In this document: in pieces, positions 7,971-16,156 of the stretch
How positions within the stretch are numbered: position 1 is the stretch's first letter
How the letters are laid out: every line of letters begins with the position of its first letter
Source of the DNA: Nitrosopumilaceae archaeon
GTDB lineage: Archaea; Thermoproteota; Nitrososphaeria; Nitrososphaerales; Nitrosopumilaceae
Assembly (NCBI GenBank): GCA_022823825.1
Contig: JAJEHG010000064.1
Location: 1-38,045, forward strand
Length of the DNA: 38,045 nt
Direction: 5' to 3'
The notes under the pieces: model-generated
Told to the model about the DNA's origin: nothing
Database searches by the model: none
What the model saw: only the letters and a program-made list of their open reading frames with translations
Made by a program: the position numbers and the translations under genes

Positions 7971-8047
7971 ACTTGAACTACTGATCTGCGGGTTATGAGC
8001 CCGCCGGGATGACCTAGCCCTCAAGTGTCTGACTTCCCCACCCCGCT
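7958..8047 (-). tRNA. Initiator tRNA-Met (CAT) with a D-loop intron of about 15 nt
   Basis: The cloverleaf runs AGCGGGG (8047-8041) to CCCCGCT plus discriminator A (7958); CCA is not encoded. The anticodon CAT is at 7997-7995. Initiator features are the A1-U72 pair and three consecutive G-C pairs in the anticodon stem (GCGGG/CCCGC). The T arm has TTCAAGT. The D stem GGGA (8038-8035) pairs with TCCC (8009-8006), but the D loop is about 15 nt too long. Removing 15 nt (about 8029-8015, GACACTTGAGGGCTA) leaves a normal D loop AGTCAGGTCA. Noncanonical tRNA introns are known in archaea, so this is most likely an intron; the exact boundary is ambiguous by one base. A TATATA box (8071-8076) lies 26.5 nt upstream. 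Confidence 0.93.
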
Positions 8048-8309
8048 AGAGAATGGAGGCGCCCGCGCCGTATATACGCCTTTCAATGAGGGCGCCCGCG
8101 GCCCGGAGTTTGTGCACATACTCGGGGTCCGCCCGCGGAACGTGCCCGGCTGCTGCAGCAGCAGTGCAGCAGATGCAACGGCGTCGCGCGGAGCCGCCCG
8201 CACCATGAACTGCACGGGGTTCAGGCAGCAGGCAGGCGGCCTGCCAGGCCTCCGCCGGCTTGATGCCCGCGGCAGGAACAAAAAACGCGGAGCCAGTCAT
8301 TTGTGCCAT
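8046..8309 (-). CDS. Doubtful 87-residue ORF upstream of tRNA-Met
   Basis: This ORF fills most of the 327-bp interval between the tRNA and the gene at 8375. It starts ATGGCACAAATG and ends on the first bases of the tRNA gene. A GCA/GCT run near 8149-8176 gives an Ala/Cys-rich middle. The C-terminal part (EYVHKLRAAGALIERRIYG) is plausible protein. However, the tRNA TATA box lies inside the ORF, no clear promoter is seen, and two other frames are also open because of the high GC. I list it only because nothing else explains the interval. Confidence 0.25.
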   Translation of the reverse strand: MAQMTGSAFFVPAAGIKPAEAWQAACLLPEPRAVHGAGGSARRRCICCTAAAAAGHVPRADPEYVHKLRAAGALIERRIYGAGASIL

Positions 8310-8374
8310 TCTGACACAAGGTAGGGGGCAGCGGCAACCGACAAGTTAAAAGAGAATGACGCGTAACATACCAC

Positions 8375-8692
8375 ATGGCAAAGCAGGAGGTCAGGACCGT
8401 AAACGGCAAGAAATACCTTTACTATACGCACTACCAGAAGAGCGACAGGATCGTGGTGTACTGCGGCCCCGCCCACCGGACCGACGCAAAGCTAAAGGCC
8501 GCAAAGCTGGAGATGAAGCAGACGGCAAAGTCAGTCAAGGAGCTGCAGGCCAGGCGCAAGGAGCTAAGGGCGGACATAGCAAAACTCAGCGCCACTGCAA
8601 AGTCAGAGGGGGCCAAGAGGGGCGCAGGCGGCAGCGGCAGCGGCAGCGGCCGCCGGCGGGCAAAAAAGAGGCCCAGGGCCGCCAGACAGTAG
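8375..8692 (+). CDS. Small basic coiled-coil protein, unknown function
   Basis: The 105-residue product starts with a compact module (KKYLYYTHYQKSDRIVVYCGP), followed by a Lys/Glu-rich helix (about 35-75) likely to form a coiled coil, then a Gly-Ser repeat (GGSGSGSG) and a very basic tail. The composition suggests nucleic-acid or ribonucleoprotein association, but no named domain is recognised. The ATG is 26.5 nt downstream of the centre of a TTAAAA box (8346-8351), a strong argument that the gene is real and leaderless. The Gly-Ser linker is encoded by a GGCAGC repeat, in keeping with the low-complexity inserts of this genome. Confidence 0.75.
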   Translation: MAKQEVRTVNGKKYLYYTHYQKSDRIVVYCGPAHRTDAKLKAAKLEMKQTAKSVKELQARRKELRADIAKLSATAKSEGAKRGAGGSGSGSGRRRAKKRPRAARQ

Positions 8693-8779
8693 CACACTCC
8701 CGCAGCTATGTCAGGGCCGCGGCCGGTGCGGGCACGCGCCCAACCAAGAGATAATTAGCAGGTTTGATCTGCAGCTGTA

Positions 8780-9940
8780 ATGGACAAAAGGATCCAGATC
8801 GCGGCAGTTGCCGGGGCAATCGCGTTCTCCGTAATGGTGCTCTCGTCCCCGGCCGACCCGCTGCCGCTGCCGGATCCGGCCTCAATGTCGGGGCGGGAAG
8901 GCGGCGACGCGCTGTCAGTGCCGGCCGAGTCGTCAGTATCCATACTTGCAACGGGCCTCGAAAAGCCCCGCGCCATCGCCATATACGGGGACCGCGTGTT
9001 TGTGACCGAAAAGGCGGGCGCAGTCCGCGTCGTGCAGAACGGCACCCTCCTGGAGCAGCCGCTTGCCGCGTTCCGCGCGGCCGACACCTTCGACGGGGGC
9101 CTGCTTGGGATTGCCGCGCACCCCGACTTTGAGGAGAACCACTACCTGTACGTGTACCTCACGTACGTACGGCAGGACGGCGCGGGGGCGCCCGACGGCC
9201 CCGCCACGCTGTGGAACAAGGTGGTGCGCATCACAGAGGCCGACAGCAGGCTGGCCGACGCGGTGGACATAATCGACGGCATCCCCGGCTCAAAGTTCAC
9301 AAACGGCGGCTTTGTAAAGTTCGGCCCCGACGGCAAGCTGTACGTCGGGACGGGCACCACGTCTGAAGCGTCCCACCTGCCGCGCGATGCCGGCTCGCTT
9401 GCCGGCAAGATACTGCGCATAAACGACGACGGCACCATACCGGAGGACAACCCGCTTGGCCCTGACTCGGCCGTGTACTCGTTGGGGCACCGCAACCCGC
9501 AGGGTATCACGTGGGACGGCAGCGGGGCCATGTACGTCGCAGAGCACGGGCCCGAGAAGAACGACGAGATCAACATAATCACCCCAGGCGCCGACTACGG
9601 GTGGCCCGACCGCGAGTGCTCCGGCGACGAAGACGGCGCGGGCGCGGCCGTCCTGTGCTACGACCCGAGCATAGAGCCGGGCGGAATCGCGTTTTACGAC
9701 CACGACAGGCTGGGGCTGGACCAGCCGTTCGTGATGACGTCTCTGAGGGCGTCCAACCTGTACCAGATTGACTTTGAGGAGGGGCTGCCGTCCCAGCAGA
9801 CCATACTGAGCGGCGCGGGGCGCATAAGGGATGTGGTGGTGCACCCGGAGGACGGCAGCGTGTACGTAATAACGTCAAACACGGACGGCAAGGGCTTTGC
9901 GGGCCCTGACGATGACAGGCTTATACATATCAAGAGGTGA
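8780..9940 (+). CDS. Exported PQQ-type sugar (aldose/sorbosone) dehydrogenase homologue, catalytic His replaced
   Basis: This is a 386-residue six-bladed beta-propeller protein of the soluble glucose/aldose sugar dehydrogenase family, with an N-terminal membrane anchor or signal (about 6-23), so it acts outside the membrane. Family motifs are GGLLGIAAHPDF (106-117), FGPDGKLYVGTG, SLGHRNPQGI (R238, PQQ-contacting position), VAEHGPEKNDE and DYGWP. In characterised enzymes the general-base histidine sits in a DHxxGRL-type segment just before the GPDG motif. Here the aligned segment is SKFTNGGFVKFGPDG, with Thr at 174. Activity is therefore doubtful or altered. The start ATG is 26.5 nt from the centre of an ATAATT box (8751-8756). 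Confidence 0.85.
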   Translation: MDKRIQIAAVAGAIAFSVMVLSSPADPLPLPDPASMSGREGGDALSVPAESSVSILATGLEKPRAIAIYGDRVFVTEKAGAVRVVQNGTLLEQPLAAFRAADTFDGGLLGIAAHPDFEENHYLYVYLTYVRQDGAGAPDGPATLWNKVVRITEADSRLADAVDIIDGIPGSKFTNGGFVKFGPDGKLYVGTGTTSEASHLPRDAGSLAGKILRINDDGTIPEDNPLGPDSAVYSLGHRNPQGITWDGSGAMYVAEHGPEKNDEINIITPGADYGWPDRECSGDEDGAGAAVLCYDPSIEPGGIAFYDHDRLGLDQPFVMTSLRASNLYQIDFEEGLPSQQTILSGAGRIRDVVVHPEDGSVYVITSNTDGKGFAGPDDDRLIHIKR

Positions 9941-9948
9941 CGGCCTGC

Positions 9949-11322
9949 ATGGGAAGAGAGGGGGAGGAGGGGAGCGCCGACTCACCGTCGTCATCAGCAT
10001 CGTTGTCGTCGTCGTCATCTTCATCAACAACAACAGCATCGCCACCATCATCGGCCATACCAAGATTCTTTGAAAAGACGCGCGACGAGCGGCTGGGCGC
10101 GATATCCGACGCCGCCGGCCTCGGCGCCGGGGACGCCGAGACCCTGAGGGATGCGTCCGGCGGCCTCGCATTCGAGCAGGCCGACAACATGGTAGAGAAC
10201 GCCATAGGCACGTTTGCCACGCCCCTGGGGGTCGCCACCAACTTTGTGGTAAACGGCAGGGACGTCCTGGTCCCGATGGTGATAGAGGAGCCCTCCGTGA
10301 TCGCCGCCGCGTCAAAGGGCGCAAAGGCGGCCCGCGGCGGCGGAGGGTTTCGCGCAGCCGCGTCAGACGCGTACAGCATAGGCCAGATACAGCTCCTAGA
10401 CGTGGCCGACGCGGACGCGGCCGCCCGCAGCATATCCGAGAGGTCGAAAGACATAATCGCGCTTGCAAACACAAAGAGCCCGACCCTCTCCAGGATGGGC
10501 CGCGGCGCAAAGGAGGTGTCGTGCCGTACAGTGGACGCGCCGTCGGGAAGAATGCTGGTTGCCGAGCTGCTGATAGACGTGGGGGACGCGATGGGCGCCA
10601 ACGTTACAAACAGCATGTGCGAGGCAGTGGCGCCGCTCCTGGAGGACGTATGCGGCGGCGGCGCACGCGCCCTGCTGCGCATACTCTCAAACTACTCCAC
10701 GCGCCGCACGGTCAGGGCCCAAGCCACGTTCCCGCAGGGCGTGGTGGGGGGCCCCGGTGTGGTAGGCGACATGATATCAGCCTTTGAGTTTGCAGACTGC
10801 GACGTGTACCGCGCCGTCACGCACAACAAGGGCGTGATGAACGGCATCATAGCAGTCGCAAACGCGACGGGCCAGGACGGCAGGGCGATAGAGGCGGCCG
10901 CCCACGCGTACGCGTGCCGGACGGGCAGGTACCGCTCGATCACGCAGTGGGACAGGAACGGTGCAGGCGACCTGGTCGGCACGATAGAGCTGCCCATGTC
11001 AGTCGGCGTGGTGGGCGGCGTGGTCAACATACACCCCGTCGCAAGGGCGTGCATGCGCATACTGGGGGCGGGGTCGGCCGGCGAGCTTGCCTGCATAATG
11101 GCGTCGGCGGGGCTGGCCCAGAACTATGCGGCAATGCGGGCGCTTGCCACCGACGGCATACAAAAGGGGCACATGCGGCTGCACGCAAGGAACCTGGCAG
11201 TCGCCGCAGGGGCCGGTCCGGACGAGGTGGACGGGGTGGTCCGCAGGATGGTGTCTAAAGGCGCGGTCTCGGTGCAGGGGGCAAGGGACGCGCTCGGCTT
11301 GGAGCGACAGACCCAGGAGTGA
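9949..11322 (+). CDS. hmgA: Hydroxymethylglutaryl-CoA reductase, class II
   Basis: HMG-CoA reductase makes mevalonate for archaeal isoprenoid lipids. This protein is of class II (Pseudomonas mevalonii type): ENAIGTFATPLGVATNF, VIEEPSVIAAASKGAK (catalytic Glu), DAMGANVTNSMCE, THNKGVMNGI (catalytic Lys), ATGQDGRA (catalytic Asp), ELPMSVGVVGGV and KGHMRLHARN (catalytic His) are all present, so it should be active. The N-terminus before IPRFFEKTRDERL is a Ser/Thr-rich tail from TCA/TCG repeats. ATG at 9949 is used; an in-frame GTG at 9937 overlaps the preceding stop codon and is possible. In archaea class II is the less usual type, often explained by transfer from bacteria. Confidence 0.93.
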   Translation: MGREGEEGSADSPSSSASLSSSSSSSTTTASPPSSAIPRFFEKTRDERLGAISDAAGLGAGDAETLRDASGGLAFEQADNMVENAIGTFATPLGVATNFVVNGRDVLVPMVIEEPSVIAAASKGAKAARGGGGFRAAASDAYSIGQIQLLDVADADAAARSISERSKDIIALANTKSPTLSRMGRGAKEVSCRTVDAPSGRMLVAELLIDVGDAMGANVTNSMCEAVAPLLEDVCGGGARALLRILSNYSTRRTVRAQATFPQGVVGGPGVVGDMISAFEFADCDVYRAVTHNKGVMNGIIAVANATGQDGRAIEAAAHAYACRTGRYRSITQWDRNGAGDLVGTIELPMSVGVVGGVVNIHPVARACMRILGAGSAGELACIMASAGLAQNYAAMRALATDGIQKGHMRLHARNLAVAAGAGPDEVDGVVRRMVSKGAVSVQGARDALGLERQTQE

Positions 11323-11380
11323 TAGGGCGGCGGCGGCGGCGGTTTCTGCCGCCCGCGCCGCTGCGGTGCAAGCTACTAGA

Positions 11381-11386
11381 TTATAA
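11381..11386 (+). promoter_or_regulatory. TATA box of the histidine operon
   Basis: TTATAA is centred 25.5 nt upstream of the hisG ATG at 11409, the same spacing seen at other leaderless genes here. It is the only strong box before the tightly overlapping his genes, so it probably drives the operon, with a possible weak internal ATAATA box at 13875-13880 before hisC. Confidence 0.7.
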
Positions 11387-11408
11387 GCGCCCGCATGGAA
11401 CACCACGC

Positions 11409-12401
11409 ATGGCGCCAAAAAAGGCCGCGCAGGTGCGCTTTGCGATTCCAAAGGGCTCGCTTGAGGCGGCCACGTTCAAGCTGCTTGAGAGGGCCTGGAC
11501 CAAGGTCAACCGCAAGGACCGCACGTACCGCGTCTACCTTGACGACCCCGGCATCATAGTCAAGATGCTCAGGCCCCAGGAGATTCCAAACATGGTGGCC
11601 GAGGGGCTCTACGACGTGGGCATAACCGGCCGCGACTGGGTGGGGGAGACAGACTCGGACGTGGACCCTGTGCTCGACCTCGAGTACGGCCGGATCAGGC
11701 TCGTGGTGGCATTTCCAGACAGGTACCGCTACGCGACGCTCGACGCCATGGTGGCAGACTATGCCAAAAAGAAGAGGACGCTGCGCATATCCTCCGAGTA
11801 CCTCACCACCGCGTCGGAGTTCATCAGGAGGCTCCCCTCGTACAAAAAGCACTACGGCTCAAAGAAACCGCTTATAGTCACCCCGTGGGTCCGGCTAGGA
11901 TCCAACCACATGGTGCAGATACACCTGTCGTTCGGGGCGACGGAGGCAAAGCCGCCGGAGGAGGTGGACTGCATAATCGACGTGACCGAGACGGGGACGA
12001 CCCTGCGCCAGAACAAGCTAAAGATCGCCGACGAGATACTGACGTCGTCGGCGCACCTGATTGCAAACAGGGACTCGCTTGCCGACGCGGCAAAGCGGGA
12101 AAAGATATACGACATCATCACGCTCCTGCGGGGGGCGGTGCACGGCGTAAAGTACCTGCACCTGTACCTCAACGTCGAGGAGAAGAACCTGGAGAGGCTG
12201 CTCAGGGAGATGCCGTCGCTCAAAAAGCCGACTGTCAGCAGCCTGAGCGAGCCGGGATGGTTCGGCGTCAACACCATAATACCAAAAGAAGAGTTCCACA
12301 GGCTGATACCGGCCCTCAGAAGGATGGCGCAGGGGCTGGTGGTCCACGAGCCGCGCCAGATACTGGAGCTCGAAGAGATAAAGCGCGATGAGGAGAATTG
12401 A
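11409..12401 (+). CDS. hisG: ATP phosphoribosyltransferase
   Basis: HisG catalyses the first step of histidine synthesis, ATP plus PRPP to phosphoribosyl-ATP. The 330-residue length suggests the long form with a C-terminal regulatory domain, so no HisZ would be needed. Visible motifs are FAIPKGSLEAATFKLLERA at the N-terminus, GLYDVGITGRDWV, LRISSEYLTTASEFI and the PRPP-binding DCIIDVTETGTTLRQNKL. The C-terminal segment (about 225-300) has RGAVHGVKYLHLYLNVEEKNL. The start is fixed by the TTATAA box 25.5 nt upstream. The last codon and stop overlap the TTG start of hisD, so the two are translationally coupled. Confidence 0.96.
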   Translation: MAPKKAAQVRFAIPKGSLEAATFKLLERAWTKVNRKDRTYRVYLDDPGIIVKMLRPQEIPNMVAEGLYDVGITGRDWVGETDSDVDPVLDLEYGRIRLVVAFPDRYRYATLDAMVADYAKKKRTLRISSEYLTTASEFIRRLPSYKKHYGSKKPLIVTPWVRLGSNHMVQIHLSFGATEAKPPEEVDCIIDVTETGTTLRQNKLKIADEILTSSAHLIANRDSLADAAKREKIYDIITLLRGAVHGVKYLHLYLNVEEKNLERLLREMPSLKKPTVSSLSEPGWFGVNTIIPKEEFHRLIPALRRMAQGLVVHEPRQILELEEIKRDEEN

Positions 12402-13831
12402 TCCGCGTCATCACACAACGAAAGGGGGCGGGCCCGGAAGGGTTTGCGGCCCGGCTCGTGCGGGACGCGCAGGGGCGCCGCGCGGGGCCCGACCGCGCGC
12501 GGGTGCGCTCCATAGTAAGAGGCGTCCGGGAAGGCGGGGACGCGGCGCTCTACCGCTATGAGAAGAGGTTCGGCGGGCTTTCCGACGGCAGCGTGCCCCT
12601 CCGGCTCTCGGAGCCTGAGATCAAAGCCGCATACGGCATGGTATCCAAGCCGCAGCGTGCGGCTATAAGGGAGGCGGCCGCGCGGCTGGCCGCGCTGGAG
12701 AGGCGCACCATGAGAAAGCTAAAGGGGAGGATCGAGACGGTCCACGGGAGGCCCCCGGCCAGCGCCACGGTGTCGCGCAGGTTCGCCCCCATCGACAGCG
12801 TGGGGTGCTACATACCCGGCGGGCTTGCAAGGTACCCGTCCTCGGCGGTGATGTCCATAGTGCCCGCCGCCGTGGCGGGCGTGCCGAGGATAGTCGCCGT
12901 CTCGCCCGTGTCTCCCTGCCCCCCTCCTCTTGCCGCCTCCTCCGCTTCCGCTTCCGCTTCCGCCTCCTCCTCCACACCCCCGCACGGCGGCGCGCCCGCA
13001 GCCGGCCGCATGATCGACCCGCTTACGGTGGTGGCGGCCGACATGTGCGGGGCCACCGAGATATACCGCACGGGGGGCGCCCAGGCGGTGGCGGCCCTTG
13101 CATACGGCACGGAGTCCATCCCCCGCGTGGACAAGATAGTGGGCCCCGGCGGCGCGTACGTGACCGCCGCAAAGTCGCTGGTCTCGGCAGACGTGGGGAT
13201 CGACATGCTGGCAGGGCCCACCGAGCTTGGCATACTGGCAGACGCGGACGCGCCGCCGCGGCTAGTCGCCCTGGACCTCGTGTCCCAGGCCGAGCACAGC
13301 GAGGATACGCAGTGCTACCTGATAACCGACTCCGCCATACTGGCGCGCCGCGTCAATGATATTTTGGACGATCTGGTGCCGGGCCTCGAGCGCGGCCCGC
13401 TGATATCAAAGAGCCTGTCTAGAAACGGGTTCATCGCAGTGGTGAGGAGCATGGAGGACGGGGCCGCAGTGGCCCGCGCGCTGGCGCCGGAGCACCTGGA
13501 GATAATGATGTCCAAGGGTGCGGCCCGGGCCGAGTCCTCCGTCACGTCGCCGGGGCTGGTGCTGGTCGGGCGCAACTCGCCGTCCGCTGCAAGCGACTAC
13601 CTGCTTGGCTCAAACCACGTCCTGCCGACCAACCGGACCGGAACAGTGCGCGGCTCCCTCTCGGTGCTTGACTATCTCAAGGTGCACACCACCGTCAGGT
13701 CCACGAGGGGCGCGCTCCGCGGGATCGACGGCATGATGAGGGAGCTTGCGCACGCAGAGGGGCTTGTCAACCACTACGAGGCCGTGCGCGGCAGGCTAAA
13801 GGGTGCGGGGGCAAGGCGCCGGCGCGCATGA
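12398..13831 (+). CDS. hisD: Histidinol dehydrogenase with low-complexity insert
   Basis: HisD performs the last two oxidations from L-histidinol to L-histidine with NAD+ and zinc. Motifs include GCYIPGGLARYPSSAVM, EIYRTGGAQAVAALAYG, DKIVGPGGAYVTAAKSL, DMLAGPTELGILAD, SQAEHSEDTQ (zinc site), ALAPEHLEI (catalytic Glu-His) and SNHVLPT (zinc His). The start is TTG within TTGA, overlapping the hisG stop, with AGGAG just upstream as a ribosome site. About 20-25 extra residues rich in Ser/Ala/Pro interrupt the VVCTPP-type segment before MIDPLTVVAAD. They are encoded by a TTCCGC hexanucleotide repeat (about 12941-12963). The insert lies at a surface loop and all key residues are intact. Confidence 0.96.
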   Translation: MIRVITQRKGAGPEGFAARLVRDAQGRRAGPDRARVRSIVRGVREGGDAALYRYEKRFGGLSDGSVPLRLSEPEIKAAYGMVSKPQRAAIREAAARLAALERRTMRKLKGRIETVHGRPPASATVSRRFAPIDSVGCYIPGGLARYPSSAVMSIVPAAVAGVPRIVAVSPVSPCPPPLAASSASASASASSSTPPHGGAPAAGRMIDPLTVVAADMCGATEIYRTGGAQAVAALAYGTESIPRVDKIVGPGGAYVTAAKSLVSADVGIDMLAGPTELGILADADAPPRLVALDLVSQAEHSEDTQCYLITDSAILARRVNDILDDLVPGLERGPLISKSLSRNGFIAVVRSMEDGAAVARALAPEHLEIMMSKGAARAESSVTSPGLVLVGRNSPSAASDYLLGSNHVLPTNRTGTVRGSLSVLDYLKVHTTVRSTRGALRGIDGMMRELAHAEGLVNHYEAVRGRLKGAGARRRRA

Positions 13832-13859
13832 CGGCGGCACGGGCGGCAGCAAGCGGCAG

Positions 13860-15101
13860 ATGTGCAGAAACATCATAATAGAGCAAAAAGACGGGACGCC
13901 TATGGGAAGGCGCGCAACAGACTCGTCGTCGTCACCATCGTCGTCACCCAAGTCCCCCACCAGGCGCCCCCGCGCAAAACCCAAGACAAGGCTGCTTGCC
14001 GACCGGATTGACGCCATATCCAGGATAGGCGGCTACCAAAAGCCCGAGATGCTGCCCGGCGCGCTAAAGCTCGACTCCAACGAGAACTATACGGTCCCAA
14101 AGCAGTTCCAGACAGACGCAATAATCGCGGCCCGCAGGAACGCCGACGTGCGGGAGTATCCGCTTGGCGGGACCGAGCGGCTGGTGGCGGCCCTCTCAAG
14201 GTCCACCAAGATGCCGGCGTCCATGATTGCAGTCGGAAACGGGTCCGACCAGATACTGGACATGCTGCTTGCGCACGTGGCCGGCGGAGGGCGCAGCGGC
14301 CCCGCGGCGACGGCGGAGGGCGCGAAGAAGGGCGAAAAAACAGTGCGCATACTGACGTCCGATCCCACGTTCGGGTTCTTCGAGGACCGGTGCCGGCTGT
14401 ACGGCATGCAGCTGGACGGGGTGCCGTTCTCAGACGACATGGCGCTTGACGCGTCGGAGTTTCTGGAGAGGGCGAAGGGGGCCGACGTCCTATACCTGGA
14501 CTCCCCGAACAACCCGACCGGCTTCCAGTTTGCCAAGTCAGACCTGCAGGGGATAATATCCGGGTTCGACGGCCTGGTGATAATCGACGAGGCGTACGGC
14601 GAGTTTGGCAGGTACACGGTATCCGGCATGACAAGGGGGCACCCGAACCTGGCGGTGGTGCGCACGCTCTCAAAGTCGTTCGGCCTCGCCGGGCTGCGGC
14701 TGGGCTACATGATAGCCGACAGGCGCCTCACAGGCGCGTTTACGGACGTGGTGCAGTACCCGTACCCGCTCAGCACGATCTCAATCGAGGCGGGGCTGGA
14801 GGCGCTGCGGCGCCATGATCAGATACGCGAGGCGGCCAAGGTAGTAAAGTCCGAGCGCGCCCGCATCATAGAGGCCCTGAGGAAGTACGACGCCTTTGAC
14901 GTGTTCGACTCTGACGCGAACTTTGTCCTGTTTGACGCAAAGGGCGCCTACAAGCGCGTGCATGCGGCCCTGGCCGAGCAGGGCATATCGGTGCGCCGCC
15001 TTGGGAGGGTCGCGGGGCGGCAGGGGTGCCTGCGCGTGACGGTCGGTACGCGCGAGATGAACTCCAGGTTCCTGATTGCGATCCGCGACCTGCTGGGGTG
15101 A
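13860..15101 (+). CDS. hisC: Histidinol-phosphate aminotransferase
   Basis: HisC is a PLP enzyme converting imidazole acetol phosphate to histidinol phosphate. Class I/II aminotransferase motifs are clear: LKLDSNENY, YPLGGTERLVAAL, VGNGSDQILDML, DSPNNPTGF, IIDEAYGEF, LSKSFGLAGLRLGY (PLP lysine) and LRVTVGT (substrate Arg). The start is uncertain. ATG at 13860 is used here. ATG at 13902 is also attractive because an ATAATA element lies about 25 nt upstream. Between them and the core is a Ser-rich stretch (SSSSPSSSPKS) typical of this genome's low-complexity additions. The stop TGA overlaps the GTG start of the next gene. Confidence 0.94.
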   Translation: MCRNIIIEQKDGTPMGRRATDSSSSPSSSPKSPTRRPRAKPKTRLLADRIDAISRIGGYQKPEMLPGALKLDSNENYTVPKQFQTDAIIAARRNADVREYPLGGTERLVAALSRSTKMPASMIAVGNGSDQILDMLLAHVAGGGRSGPAATAEGAKKGEKTVRILTSDPTFGFFEDRCRLYGMQLDGVPFSDDMALDASEFLERAKGADVLYLDSPNNPTGFQFAKSDLQGIISGFDGLVIIDEAYGEFGRYTVSGMTRGHPNLAVVRTLSKSFGLAGLRLGYMIADRRLTGAFTDVVQYPYPLSTISIEAGLEALRRHDQIREAAKVVKSERARIIEALRKYDAFDVFDSDANFVLFDAKGAYKRVHAALAEQGISVRRLGRVAGRQGCLRVTVGTREMNSRFLIAIRDLLG

Positions 15102-16156
15102 TTCGTTTGGCGGGGGATGGCGGCAACGGCGGCGGCAGCGGCGGCAGCACGACAGCCAAGACGGCACAGGCCGACTATGACATCATACGGGACATGACCC
15201 GGGACGCCGAATGCATCGTGTTTGACTGCGACGGGGTGCTGGTGGACGTGTCGGGCTCCTACCACCGCGCCATACAGCAGACTGTCACATACATGGTCGG
15301 CAGGATAGCCTCGGAGCTTGCCATCCCCGGCATGCCCGCGCGCCATACGGTGTCAAGGCGCACGGTAGAAAAATTCAAGAACACTGGACTCTTCAACGAC
15401 GAGACAGACGTGTCGTGCGCCATAACGCTGGCGGCCGTAATGCCGCACCTGGCAGGAGGCTGCACGTACGAGTCGGCAATCGACGCGGCAATAGAGAACT
15501 CAAAACCCGACGGGATCGCCTCCGTCATTAGGAGCGTGCGGGACGATTCAAAAATGTCCCGCGCCGCGGATCTCCTGGAACACCCGTCGCCGGACAGGAA
15601 GGGGCTGACGTGCCGCGTCTTTGATGAAAAGTTCTACGGCTCGGAGATGTACGCGGAGCGCGGGGGCAGGCCGCTGCTCGGAGGCGAGAGCGGGCACATC
15701 AAGTGCGACGACGTCATTGTAACAGACGCGGCAATGGAGGCGCTGTCAGGCAGGTTCGGCAGGAGCATGGCGATGGTGACCGGCCGCGGGCTGCAGGCGG
15801 CCAGGCACGCGCTTGAGCCCGTCATGGGGTGGTTTGACCTCGGGAACTCTGCCTTTCTTGAGGACGAGCCGCGGGAGAACGCAAAGCCCAACCCAAAGAG
15901 ACTTGACGACTGCATAAGGGGCATGGGCTGCAGAAGGGCCATATACGTGGGGGACTCCGCAGAGGACGCGGCAATGGCAAGGGACGCCGAGTCCGACGTT
16001 GTATTCTGCGGCATCACGGGGACGGGCGTTGATCCTGGTGAGCGCCGCAGGATCCTGGAGCGCGCGGCCGGGGCGGCGGGAAACCGGAGCTTTACGCTTG
16101 GCTCCGTGCTGGAGATTCCAAAGGCATTAAATCTAGAGGGGCACATACAGGTGTGA
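15098..16156 (+). CDS. HAD-superfamily phosphatase in the his operon, candidate histidinol-phosphatase
   Basis: The 352-residue HAD hydrolase contains motif [10 protein letters not shown] (nucleophile and acid Asp), motif II AMVTGRG, motif III lysine in [11 protein letters not shown] and motif [14 protein letters not shown], so it should be a functional phosphohydrolase. It lies between hisC and hisB with GTGA and TGATG overlaps on either side. The otherwise near-complete pathway here lacks a histidinol-phosphate phosphatase, the step between HisC and HisD, making this the natural candidate. That function is inferred from context and chemistry. The N-terminus is Gly-rich ([12 protein letters not shown]). 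GTG at 15098 was chosen because it overlaps the hisC stop; a TTG lies 9 nt downstream. Confidence 0.85.
   Translation: MIRLAGDGGNGGGSGGSTTAKTAQADYDIIRDMTRDAECIVFDCDGVLVDVSGSYHRAIQQTVTYMVGRIASELAIPGMPARHTVSRRTVEKFKNTGLFNDETDVSCAITLAAVMPHLAGGCTYESAIDAAIENSKPDGIASVIRSVRDDSKMSRAADLLEHPSPDRKGLTCRVFDEKFYGSEMYAERGGRPLLGGESGHIKCDDVIVTDAAMEALSGRFGRSMAMVTGRGLQAARHALEPVMGWFDLGNSAFLEDEPRENAKPNPKRLDDCIRGMGCRRAIYVGDSAEDAAMARDAESDVVFCGITGTGVDPGERRRILERAAGAAGNRSFTLGSVLEIPKALNLEGHIQV

Noticed and set aside
7958-8047. Could the CAU tRNA be tRNA-Ile2, the TiaS substrate
   Set aside because: The A1-U72 pair and three G-C pairs in the anticodon stem are initiator hallmarks.
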